A stretch of 37,536 nucleotides of DNA from positions 1 through 37,536 of the forward strand of contig JAIPGO010000030.1 of the NCBI GenBank assembly GCA_021736135.1, read 5' to 3'. The stretch comes from Candidatus Cloacimonadota bacterium (GTDB lineage: Bacteria; Cloacimonadota; Cloacimonadia; Cloacimonadales; TCS61). The position numbers were made by a program, and so were the translations under genes. Of the stretch, positions 8,346-16,173 are shown piece after piece; position 1 is the first letter of the stretch, and every line of letters starts with the position of its first letter. The notes under the pieces were generated by a model that saw only the letters and a list, made by a program, of their open reading frames with translations, searched no databases and was not told the DNA's origin.

Positions 8346-10126
8346 CAGTTTTTCCTCTTGAGCTTGAATCTGGTAAGTTCGGTGATGATATGTTTCAATT
8401 TATCAAAATCCTGATTAATATTCTCCGCAGAAAATCCGCCTGGCATAAAGCGTGCTTCATTACAGCGCAGGAAAAGAGCCTGGATTTGCGCAATAAGTTC
8501 AGCAGGCATACTATAAGCGGCAGCAATATTTATAATTTCTTCACTGCGGCTGCCTTTGGCAATTTTCAGTTTATCCGTGAGATAGTTTGACATTCCGCTC
8601 TGGGCGGCAGCATAAAAATCTTTGTTACTGGTTTTCTGGTATTCAGTAGCCAGCTTCAGATATTTTTTCAGGATACGGGCAGCTTTTTTCTGACGCTGGT
8701 AATCGAAATCGGCAGCCAGGGAATCATGCCGCTTTTGCAGCATCAGCGTAAAGGGGAAAGTAATAAAGAGCAAAAGTATCAGCAGCCAGTAATACAGGGA
8801 ATCAAACCACAATTGCAGACTGGAGAGTTTATGATTGATAATGAAGCCTATATCTGAACCTTCCAGATGCACCGCAGATTGAGATGTGGAACCGGCAATA
8901 ATAATCTTATCACCTTCGGTTACATCCAATTGATAAGTGGAAGTTCTCAAGGTCCGGTATTTCTTCTGTTTATAATCAAAATAACTGAACGAGAGCGGCG
9001 GTACAGAAAAAGAACCTGGTTCCTGTGCAATTACCAGATAGCGGATAGTTTTGGAACCGGATATTTTATCGGAATTGACCTGAGTGGAAATTTCCGGATC
9101 CAGGAAACGCAAGTGGTTTATTTCTGACAGACGGCCTAATTCCAGATTATTAAAATTGCCCTGCCCGGTTAAAGTAACCGACCAGGTGAAAGAATCACCG
9201 ACTTTCAGTTTCGATTCACTAATACTGGAATCCATGCTGAAACTGCCAACTGCTCCGTTGAAATTATCCGGGGCTCCTTCCGGCAAAGGTTTCACCTTAA
9301 ACTTGAGGGATTTGCTTTTAATCGTATAGGTTTTAGATGATCCGAAATCAAAGAAACTGCGTGATTCCGTTCTGATATCAACATTCATTGCCAGTGGTTC
9401 GACAGTGATATCACCGGTTTGGGAAGGGAATATCGTAACTTTCTTCAGCACCATGGAATTGAATATTTGCCCATTTCTATTTGATCTTGTAAAATTAATC
9501 TTATTAGGAGTAAACACATCCTCTTTCCAGAATCCGGTATAAGCCGGTTCATTTTGAAAAGATAATGACGTCACCTGATATTTGGAATAGAGTGTGTAAT
9601 TGACTGTAACTGGCTCATTCTGGTAAGGTTGCTGGTTTGAGACCTGGACGTCTATAAAGAGATTATCTGCCAGGGTTTCGCTGCCGGAGGTAGATGAAGA
9701 GGTGCCTGGATTACTGGTTGCCGGTGCCGGTTCATTACTTCCTGGAACAACATTGATCATAATTGACCGTGTTTTATATTGCTGTTTCTTATACTTGATG
9801 GTGATGGAGGGAATAGATATTCTACCGGTTTTCTGAGGGAGAAGAGTATAGATATATTTCTTTGTGACAGAAGACTGAAAGCTGCCATTAACGAGAGTAT
9901 AACTGGAAGAAGAAGAGGTGGAAACACCGGAGTTTGTGAAACCATCAATTTCGGGAAGGCTGGGAGTTCCAATCTTATCCGCGCTGGAACCAGTTACTTC
10001 AATAGTATATTGCAGAGCATCCTGCACACCGATAGTTGTGCGGTCTGCATATGCATCCACTTCCAGCTCTGCTGCCTGAAGCAAAAAAGAACAGGACATA
10101 AACAGGAAAAAGAGCAAGTATTTCAT
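8345..10126 (-). CDS. batD: BatD family protein
   Basis: The protein has 593 residues, a usual BatD length. A signal peptide (1-18) is followed by a long beta-rich periplasmic part with repeated strands such as ADRTTIGVQDALQYTIEVTG, YIYTLLPQKTGRISIPSITIKY and a second copy near YLVIAQEPGSFSVPPLSFSYF, which is the family's oxygen-tolerance (BatD) pattern. One membrane segment (LYYWLLILLLFITFPFTLML) lies near residue 450, followed by a cytosolic helical domain. A Ser/Thr/Pro-rich linker is present near residues 130-150. It probably lines the periplasmic face of the Bat complex. The gap to batC upstream is 5 nt. Confidence 0.85.
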   Translation of the reverse strand: MKYLLFFLFMSCSFLLQAAELEVDAYADRTTIGVQDALQYTIEVTGSSADKIGTPSLPEIDGFTNSGVSTSSSSSYTLVNGSFQSSVTKKYIYTLLPQKTGRISIPSITIKYKKQQYKTRSIMINVVPGSNEPAPATSNPGTSSSTSGSETLADNLFIDVQVSNQQPYQNEPVTVNYTLYSKYQVTSLSFQNEPAYTGFWKEDVFTPNKINFTRSNRNGQIFNSMVLKKVTIFPSQTGDITVEPLAMNVDIRTESRSFFDFGSSKTYTIKSKSLKFKVKPLPEGAPDNFNGAVGSFSMDSSISESKLKVGDSFTWSVTLTGQGNFNNLELGRLSEINHLRFLDPEISTQVNSDKISGSKTIRYLVIAQEPGSFSVPPLSFSYFDYKQKKYRTLRTSTYQLDVTEGDKIIIAGSTSQSAVHLEGSDIGFIINHKLSSLQLWFDSLYYWLLILLLFITFPFTLMLQKRHDSLAADFDYQRQKKAARILKKYLKLATEYQKTSNKDFYAAAQSGMSNYLTDKLKIAKGSRSEEIINIAAAYSMPAELIAQIQALFLRCNEARFMPGGFSAENINQDFDKLKHIITELTRFKLKRKN

Positions 10127-10131
10127 AATTT

Positions 10132-10875
10132 CTACCAGTATCTGCCAGACTTGGCTTTTTGGGCAGTCTGTTTTTCTTTTTCTTTTTTCATATCTTCTTT
10201 TTCTTTAGCAAGCAGAGCTTTCAACATTTGTTCTGCTTCTTCTTTATCTTTTGCTTCCTTCATCTGTTGCTGCTGTTGTTCTTTTTTTTGTTCTTCAGAT
10301 TGTTGCTGCTGTTGTTGTTCCTCTTTTTTTTCATCATTGTTTTCATCAGATTTTTGTTGTTGCTGCTGTTGTTGATCATCCTTTTTATCTTTGTCTTGAT
10401 CTTGATCTTGATTCTGGTTCTGTTGTTGTTGCTGCTGTTGCTGTTTTTGCAGATAGCGGGCTGCTAGTTCGTAGTTATATCTGGCATCTGGATTCAAAGG
10501 ATCCTGCTGCAGAGCTTTCTTATAATATTCAAGGGCATTCTTATAATTCTGCTGCTGAAAATTCACATTTCCCATATTATGATATAAAGGAGAAAGATCT
10601 TTGAAATCCTTATCCCGCAACGCCATTTTATATTCAGCAGCAGCCTCATCTAGTTTCTGCTGTTTATAGAGGGCATTACCCAGATTATAATGTAATTCAC
10701 CATCCTGGGGATATTTGATGGCATTATCCTGATATTTTTCAGCAGCCTCATCGAGCTGGTTCTTTTTCAGTTCAGAATTAGCCTGATTGTTTTTGATCAC
10801 CTTATCATAAGTAAGGAATTCCGCCTGTAAGGGAAGAAACAGGAGGAACAGAAGAATTACAGATAAATAGCGCAT
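10132..10875 (-). CDS. batC: BatC-like TPR protein with Gln/Lys-rich tail
   Basis: The protein has 247 residues. A signal peptide (1-18) is followed by TPR repeats (about 25-140: LHYNLGNALYKQQKLDEAAAEY, LYHNMGNVNFQQQNYKNALEYY, ARYNYELAARYLQK). From residue 143 it becomes a low-complexity Gln, Lys, Glu and Asp tail with at least four poly-Gln runs. TPR followed by a charged tail is common for BatC, but the density of glutamine is striking. The tail may be disordered or coiled coil. It sits in canonical order between batB and batD, with gaps of 11 and 5 nt. Confidence 0.8.
   Translation of the reverse strand: MRYLSVILLFLLFLPLQAEFLTYDKVIKNNQANSELKKNQLDEAAEKYQDNAIKYPQDGELHYNLGNALYKQQKLDEAAAEYKMALRDKDFKDLSPLYHNMGNVNFQQQNYKNALEYYKKALQQDPLNPDARYNYELAARYLQKQQQQQQQQNQNQDQDQDKDKKDDQQQQQQQKSDENNDEKKEEQQQQQQSEEQKKEQQQQQMKEAKDKEEAEQMLKALLAKEKEDMKKEKEKQTAQKAKSGRYW
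10264..10446 (-). repeat. CAG/CAA repeat tract inside batC
   Basis: On the coding strand this is a mosaic of CAG and CAA codons interrupted by Lys, Asp and Glu codons, giving poly-Gln runs of 4-8 residues around residues 144-204. Mixed synonymous codons suggest selection for glutamine rather than pure slippage, though length variation between strains is likely. Confidence 0.75.
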
Positions 10876-10886
10876 ATAACCTCCGG

Positions 10887-11900
10887 TTACAAAGCTCTTT
10901 GAAAGGGTCTGGCAAGAGTTACCGTTATCACTGCTTCCAGTAGAAGCAGAATTAGAGCTGCGATAACGAAATAATGATATTGATCCTTATATCTGGTAAA
11001 CTGTCTGGAGTCAAATTTCTTTTTTTCCATAGTTTTGATATCAGTCAATATCTGGAATATTTCCGACTGCTGCGGTGTGATGGGGAAGAAGCGACCGCGA
11101 GTTTCCTGAGCAATTTTAGTGAGAATATTCACATCGAGTTTGGAAAAGATGATATTACCCTGGTCATCTTTGGCATAAACAGTATTACCGGATTCGTCTT
11201 TAATGGGAATCGTGCTGCCTTCCGGTGAACCTATACCCAGTGAATAAATAATTGCGCCCTGTTTTCGGATCTCAGTAGCGATATCAATGGCGTTTTCTTC
11301 CAGGTCTTCACCATCGGAAACCAGGATGATGATCTTATGTTTATCTTCTTTATCAAAAACAACGAGTGAGGTTTGCAGTGCTTTACCGATATCTGTTCCA
11401 TAAACCGGCACTGTTTCCGTATCCAGCAGATTCAGGAAAAGTCTTGCTGCACCATAATCATCCGTTAACGGGCATTGCACAAAACTGCGACCGGCAAAGG
11501 CGACAATGGCAATACGGTCACCCTGAAGCTGGTCAATAAATAGTGATATCTGATCTTTCGCCCGGTCGATACGGCTGGGTTCAATATCTGTGGCAGCCAT
11601 ACTTTTGGATACATCCATGCAGATCACGATATCCACCCCTTCCTTCTTAATGATTTGCACTTCTCTATCCCATTGAGGTCTTGCCAGAGCGATGATGAGA
11701 AACATCATAGCCAGAAGCAGAAAGATATTTTTCAGATCAAAACGGAAGTGGGAGAATTTCTGATAATAAAAATCATAGAAGCGGTCATCGCCAAACTTGT
11801 GGAATGCCTTCCGGCGAATCCGCGCAGTAAAGGCAATTAGAATAAATCCTGCCGGTAATATAAGTAGTAAGAATAAGGCGTTTGGATTTCCCCAGTGCAT
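10887..11900 (-). CDS. batB: BatB, VWA-domain membrane protein
   Basis: The protein has 337 residues. Two N-terminal membrane segments (FLLLILPAGFILIAF and NIFLLLAMMFLIIALARP) precede a von Willebrand A domain (about 87-250), and one more membrane segment lies near the C-terminus (YFVIAALILLLLEAVITV). The metal-ion-dependent adhesion site is intact: the DxSxS motif is DVSKS, the Thr lies in YGTDIG, and the distal Asp in LVSDGED. In Bat clusters, paired VWA proteins are thought to form a membrane complex with the MoxR ATPase. It is a paralogue of the adjacent batA, 9 nt upstream. Confidence 0.9.
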   Translation of the reverse strand: MHWGNPNALFLLLILPAGFILIAFTARIRRKAFHKFGDDRFYDFYYQKFSHFRFDLKNIFLLLAMMFLIIALARPQWDREVQIIKKEGVDIVICMDVSKSMAATDIEPSRIDRAKDQISLFIDQLQGDRIAIVAFAGRSFVQCPLTDDYGAARLFLNLLDTETVPVYGTDIGKALQTSLVVFDKEDKHKIIILVSDGEDLEENAIDIATEIRKQGAIIYSLGIGSPEGSTIPIKDESGNTVYAKDDQGNIIFSKLDVNILTKIAQETRGRFFPITPQQSEIFQILTDIKTMEKKKFDSRQFTRYKDQYHYFVIAALILLLLEAVITVTLARPFQRAL

Positions 11901-11909
11901 AATGTGCTC

Positions 11910-12887
11910 CTATGGTAATTGTTTGATGATGAAGAAGCGCAGCAGCAGTTCCAGCAGCAGCATGGTTACAGCAAAAAGCAGCCAAAGCGGAAACAGCTCT
12001 TCATATTCATAATAGTTTTTAACGTTGATCTCGGTTTTTTCCATATTATCTATATAATTCATGATTTCGATGAGTTCTTCAGTATTTTTTGCCTGACGCG
12101 CTTTTTGCGTTCCGCAGGCTTCGGCAATACTGTTCAACATATCAAGATCAATCTCAATATTGACCTTGCGATAACCGTTTCCATAGGGATAATCCACCAG
12201 GCCTTTTCTTCCAACACCGATAGCATAAACTTTGATACCCAGTGTTTTTGCCAGATTAGCCGCGGTGAGCGGATCTATTTCACCGGCATTATTCCGTCCG
12301 TCTGTGATCAGGATAATGACCTTTGATTTAGCCTGGGAATCTTTTAAGCGTGCTACGGCAGTAGCTAAACCCATTCCAATCGCAGTTCCCTGTCCCTCCT
12401 CATCGATAGCTGTTTTATCCAGAATGGCCATCAGCATATTGTAATCAAGCGTAAGCGGGCATATCGTAAATGCATGGTCAGAGAATACAATCACGCCCAT
12501 ACGGTCATTCACACGCTTTTCGATGAATTCTTTAGCAACTTTCTTCGCTGCTTCCAGACGGTTTACCGGTTGAAAATCAACTGCCTTCATACTGCCGGAT
12601 ACGTCAATGGCAAGGATTATATCTATCCCCTGTCCTTTCACTTCCTGCTGTTTATGCGCCAGACGCGGACGTGCCAGGACAATGAATAAAGAGGCTATAA
12701 GTAGAGTCCGCATAATAACGGGCAGAAAACGCAGCCAGGAACTATAACCGCCAATTTTTCGGAGCAGCCGCGTACGGTTATGAATGAACCTTACGCGATG
12801 CCGGTCTTTATAGAATATCTCCCAGATCAGATACGGAATTACGATCAGTATTCCCCAGAGGTATAAAGGCTTAAAATACTCAAGCAT
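11910..12887 (-). CDS. batA: BatA, VWA-domain membrane protein
   Basis: The protein has 325 residues with the layout of BatB: N-terminal membrane segments (LWGILIVIPYLIWEIFY and FLPVIMRTLLIASLFIVLARP), a VWA domain (about 88-270), and a C-terminal membrane segment (LFPLWLLFAVTMLLLELLLRFF). The MIDAS residues are present: DVSGS, GQGTAIG and LITDGRNNAG. Its start overlaps the preceding gene by 8 nt. A function with MoxR in envelope maintenance or stress tolerance is inferred from family and context. Confidence 0.9.
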   Translation of the reverse strand: MLEYFKPLYLWGILIVIPYLIWEIFYKDRHRVRFIHNRTRLLRKIGGYSSWLRFLPVIMRTLLIASLFIVLARPRLAHKQQEVKGQGIDIILAIDVSGSMKAVDFQPVNRLEAAKKVAKEFIEKRVNDRMGVIVFSDHAFTICPLTLDYNMLMAILDKTAIDEEGQGTAIGMGLATAVARLKDSQAKSKVIILITDGRNNAGEIDPLTAANLAKTLGIKVYAIGVGRKGLVDYPYGNGYRKVNIEIDLDMLNSIAEACGTQKARQAKNTEELIEIMNYIDNMEKTEINVKNYYEYEELFPLWLLFAVTMLLLELLLRFFIIKQLP

Positions 12888-13788
12888 CCTGAACCTCCGT
12901 TGATCTTACTGCAAAGGATTTCAAGTAAGCATCCAGCCAGGAGAGAAATTCGCGTGCAGTTGTGCTGTCCGGTATATGTTTGGCAAATTTAACTTTATCC
13001 GCTTCCTGCAAGAGATTGAGGATATCACCTTTTTCCCTGGGATTAGGAACCAGCAGATACATTCTGATCTCACTGGTAGTCATTTCCAGAGCATTTATGA
13101 GATAGTGCAATTCAATAAAATAGCGCAGGACAATGGAAAGCTGGAAATAGTATTCCACATAATTACCGCTCTGCAGCAAGGCCTCAAAATCGATACCGGT
13201 AAGCATTTCCAGTGCTTTAATATAGGCAGGTCTGCTATCTTTGACAATTTTGACCGGTTCTTCACTTTCCGGTCTGCGAAGAAGCTTCCGCAGCAGGATT
13301 ATCAGCGCAGTAAGGACGATAATCCCGAAAACAGGTATGAAATAATCCCAGAAATTGAAATTCAGTTTCAAGGGTTTGGCAATATCACGAATTGCCTGGG
13401 CAGAATCCGACAGTACTGATTGAACTATAACTACGAATTCTCTTGTTTTCAGAATTTCGGAACCATTATCTTTTTTAACCAGAAATTCCAGCGAAGGGAA
13501 TGTATATTCTCCTGTATCAAAGGACTGAAATGTAAGAGTCAGGCTGGTTTTTCTAATTCCTTCTTCCACCGTATCAGACTGTTCCGGTTCTTTCATGAGA
13601 AAGAAAACATCAAGACTGTCATATTGAGGTGAAAATATGCTGTCTTCGGGAGCAGTTTCCAGATTTATATGAATTTTAAAAGGGGTTCCCACAAAAACGT
13701 TAGCAGGTTTTTCCAGTTGCTGGTCCAGTTTCTGGGCAGCCAGAAACAGAGGTAACAGCATTATGACAAAGATGATTACTTTCTTCAT
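12880..13788 (-). CDS. Membrane protein of the MoxR-Bat cluster
   Basis: The protein has 302 residues. A signal peptide ends at LAAQ (about residue 18). An extracytoplasmic beta domain follows (about 25-125, with SFDTGEYTFPSLEFLV, recalling the BatD/oxygen-tolerance strand pattern). One membrane segment lies near 150-168 (YFIPVFGIIVLTALIILL), then a cytosolic helical domain of about 130 residues ending ATTAREFLSWLDAYLKSF. This is the position and layout of the DUF4381-type or small BatD-like proteins between DUF58 and batA in other genomes. I cannot assign a specific function. It follows DUF58 by 1 nt and overlaps batA by 8 nt. Confidence 0.7.
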   Translation of the reverse strand: MKKVIIFVIMLLPLFLAAQKLDQQLEKPANVFVGTPFKIHINLETAPEDSIFSPQYDSLDVFFLMKEPEQSDTVEEGIRKTSLTLTFQSFDTGEYTFPSLEFLVKKDNGSEILKTREFVVIVQSVLSDSAQAIRDIAKPLKLNFNFWDYFIPVFGIIVLTALIILLRKLLRRPESEEPVKIVKDSRPAYIKALEMLTGIDFEALLQSGNYVEYYFQLSIVLRYFIELHYLINALEMTTSEIRMYLLVPNPREKGDILNLLQEADKVKFAKHIPDSTTAREFLSWLDAYLKSFAVRSTEVQDA

Positions 13789-13789
13789 A

Positions 13790-14662
13790 TCAATGTCGCC
13801 TTTTCCGGGAACGGAATAGTTCCATCAGCTTTTTAATATAGGTTTCATCGGTAGTAAAGGTGCGGGATTCCACTTTCATTTTCTTTAATTTTTCTGCAAA
13901 CAGCTCATTTTCCTGTTCTATTTCTTTGAGGAAAGCTTCCTTTTTCTTTTTGCTGCCCAGGAAACTGTAGTTTTTTCCGGTTTCGGGATCAGTTAAATGA
14001 TAAATCCCCTCATCCGGTATGATTATATCGGACTGGTCAAAAACCCGTAAGGCAATTACGTCATGTTTCCCAGCCAGGATTTTCAGACTATCTTCATAGC
14101 CTTCATCCATAAAATCTGAAATTATAAAGATAATGGAGCGTTTCTGCATGATGTGGTAAGTATATTCAATGGCGCTTTTCAGGTCTGTTTTAAGACCGGC
14201 CGGTTCATGGAAAAGTACGTCTCGAATTAAGCGTAAAGCGCTTTTTTTACCCTTGCGCGGAGGTGAATATTTCTCAATCCGATCAGAAAAAAGGATCAAA
14301 CCCACTTTATCATTGTTGGAAAGAGCTGAAAATGACAATATTGCACACAGCTCCGTGATATATTCAGATTTCTGACTACCACGGGTACCTACGGCATTGG
14401 AAGCACTCACATCAATGAGAAAGATCACGTTCAGTTCACGGGTTTCTTCGAATTTCTTGATGTAGGGATGCCCCATACGGGCAGAAACATTCCAGTCTAT
14501 CTGCCGGAAACTGTCTCCTGACTGATATTCTCTTACTTCCGAAAATTCCAGACCCTGCCCTTTGAACATGCTGTGATATTCACCGGAAAACATCTCAGTG
14601 ACGAGGTTGCGGGTGGTGATCTCTATTTTACGGATTTTTGCTATTATTTCAGCAACATCCAT
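13790..14662 (-). CDS. DUF58 family protein
   Basis: The protein has 290 residues with no signal peptide. It shows the DUF58 hallmark GLEFSEVREYQSGDSFRQIDW followed by N-SARMGHPYIKKFEETRELNVIFLIDVSASN. The latter begins a VWA-like fold whose first metal motif is DVSAS. A later acidic strand reads IFIISDFMDEG. Proteins of this family are almost always encoded next to MoxR ATPases and Bat proteins, as here, and are presumed adaptors or clients. The spacing is 3 nt after moxR and 1 nt before the next gene. Confidence 0.9.
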   Translation of the reverse strand: MDVAEIIAKIRKIEITTRNLVTEMFSGEYHSMFKGQGLEFSEVREYQSGDSFRQIDWNVSARMGHPYIKKFEETRELNVIFLIDVSASNAVGTRGSQKSEYITELCAILSFSALSNNDKVGLILFSDRIEKYSPPRKGKKSALRLIRDVLFHEPAGLKTDLKSAIEYTYHIMQKRSIIFIISDFMDEGYEDSLKILAGKHDVIALRVFDQSDIIIPDEGIYHLTDPETGKNYSFLGSKKKKEAFLKEIEQENELFAEKLKKMKVESRTFTTDETYIKKLMELFRSRKRRH

Positions 14663-14665
14663 GTT

Positions 14666-15649
14666 TTAGGGCACCTCGATTTCATCAAAGAGACGGTTGA
14701 CAATATCTTCCTGAGTGACCTGTTCCGCTTCCGCTTCGTAAGTTAATATCACTCTATGTCTCAGTATATCCTTTCCAATAGCTTTAATATCATCGGGGAT
14801 CACATAACCTCTGTGTTCCAGAAAAGCATGTGCTTTTGCCGCCTGCGCCAGATAGATAGTGGCTCTTGGAGAAGCGCCGCAGTCTATCATATAATCAAGG
14901 TCTTTTATCTTGTATTTAGCCGGTTCTCTGGTCGCAAAAACCAGGTCAAGGATGTATTCCTTGATCTTGTCTTCCATATAAATTTCTTTCACAAGCTGGC
15001 GCAGTTCCAGGATGTCTGCAGGAGTCATTAATCTGCTTAATAATATTTCTTCTCCTTTAACCATACGGTCAAGGATCAATCTTTCTTCATCACGGCTGGG
15101 ATAGCCTACTATCAGCTTGAGCATAAAACGGTCAACCTGGGCTTCCGGTAAAGGGTAAGTGCCTTCCTGTTCCAGCGGATTCTGAGTCGCCATAACCAGA
15201 AATGGTTTAGGTAGAGGATATGTGGTGTCACCGATGGTAACCTGACGTTCCTGCATCGATTCCAGCAAGGCGGATTGCACTTTGGCAGGTGCCCGGTTGA
15301 TCTCATCTGCCAGGATGAAATTGGCAAATACGGGACCTTTCTTTGCTATGAATTCCGCTGTCTTCTGATTGTATATCAATGTTCCCATTAAATCTGCCGG
15401 CAATAAATCCGGCGTAAACTGGATGCGGTTGAAACTGGCATTGATAGTTCTGGCAATAGTGCTTACAGCAAGTGTTTTCGCTAATCCCGGCACACCTTCC
15501 AGAAGAATATGTCCGTCTGCCAGCAGACCTACCAGCAGACGACTGATCATATATTTCTGCCCTACGATCACCTTGCTGATTTCGGTTATAACATCATCGA
15601 TTACGGGACTTTTTTCCATTACTTTCTGATTAATCTGCTCTATCGTCAT
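14666..15649 (-). CDS. moxR: MoxR family AAA+ ATPase
   Basis: The protein has 327 residues, typical for MoxR. Walker A is GVPGLAKTL, Walker B is ILADEINRAPAKVQSALLESMQE, sensor 1 lies in LVMATQNPLEQEGTYPLPEAQVDRFMLKL, and the C-terminal lid has GASPRATIYLAQAAKAHAFLEHRGYVIPDD. In characterised systems MoxR acts as a chaperone-like ATPase working with VWA proteins; here the partners would be DUF58, BatA and BatB downstream. The ATG directly follows the stop of the upstream gene (TAAATG), and that gene's last two codons, GGAGGA, serve as the ribosome-binding site, so translation is probably coupled. Confidence 0.93.
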   Translation of the reverse strand: MTIEQINQKVMEKSPVIDDVITEISKVIVGQKYMISRLLVGLLADGHILLEGVPGLAKTLAVSTIARTINASFNRIQFTPDLLPADLMGTLIYNQKTAEFIAKKGPVFANFILADEINRAPAKVQSALLESMQERQVTIGDTTYPLPKPFLVMATQNPLEQEGTYPLPEAQVDRFMLKLIVGYPSRDEERLILDRMVKGEEILLSRLMTPADILELRQLVKEIYMEDKIKEYILDLVFATREPAKYKIKDLDYMIDCGASPRATIYLAQAAKAHAFLEHRGYVIPDDIKAIGKDILRHRVILTYEAEAEQVTQEDIVNRLFDEIEVP

Positions 15650-16165
15650 TTATCCTCCAATTCTGTTTATGATTTCTAACGGGAATTCTTCTATGAGGTT
15701 ACACATGTAATCTCTAAAAATAATTTTTATTGTATTACCCTTGATCTCAATAACACAATATGATGCCTTATAACCACGGTCGGTCTCATTTTTTAAGTGT
15801 CCCGGATTTATATATATATTCTGCTCTTTTTTAAATAATTCCCGTTGATGGGTATGCCCGAATAATATTATATTCCCTTTTACAGGAATCCGTTTTATAT
15901 CCATGTAGGCATGCACGCAGGAAATTTTTATCTTTTCCACCTTAAAAGTCTGGTAGAATGGTACCTGCTGCGAGTAATAACCGGGATGAAATACCCCCGG
16001 AACTCGAATTATAACTTTACCGTCCGTCAGATCATTATTATACTCAATATCTTCATAAAAATCCCCCAGATGCACTATGTGAGTTAATTCTTTTTCTTTC
16101 TGCATAACGCTGCGCATCAGTCGCTGATTACCATGAGTATCTGAAATGACCAGAACTTTCTGCAT
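15650..16165 (-). CDS. YfcE/MJ0936-type metallophosphoesterase, variant motifs
   Basis: The protein has 171 residues, usual for this short calcineurin-like phosphodiesterase family. Visible metal motifs are SDTHGN (7-13), HLGD, GHTH and a terminal NPGH. Two motifs differ from the family pattern: the expected GN(H/C)D is VPGVFHPG, and the expected HGH is VHAYMD. The enzyme may have altered metal binding or specificity. Its physiological substrate is unknown; relatives hydrolyse phosphodiesters in vitro. The gene lies 8 nt after argS and abuts moxR. Confidence 0.75.
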   Translation of the reverse strand: MQKVLVISDTHGNQRLMRSVMQKEKELTHIVHLGDFYEDIEYNNDLTDGKVIIRVPGVFHPGYYSQQVPFYQTFKVEKIKISCVHAYMDIKRIPVKGNIILFGHTHQRELFKKEQNIYINPGHLKNETDRGYKASYCVIEIKGNTIKIIFRDYMCNLIEEFPLEIINRIGG

Positions 16166-16173
16166 TACTTCGG

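Noticed and set aside
9779-10375. A 198-codon plus-strand ORF ending in poly-Cys/Ser
   Set aside because: It is the complement of batD and of the poly-Gln tract of batC; its poly-Cys end is an artefact of the CAG repeat.
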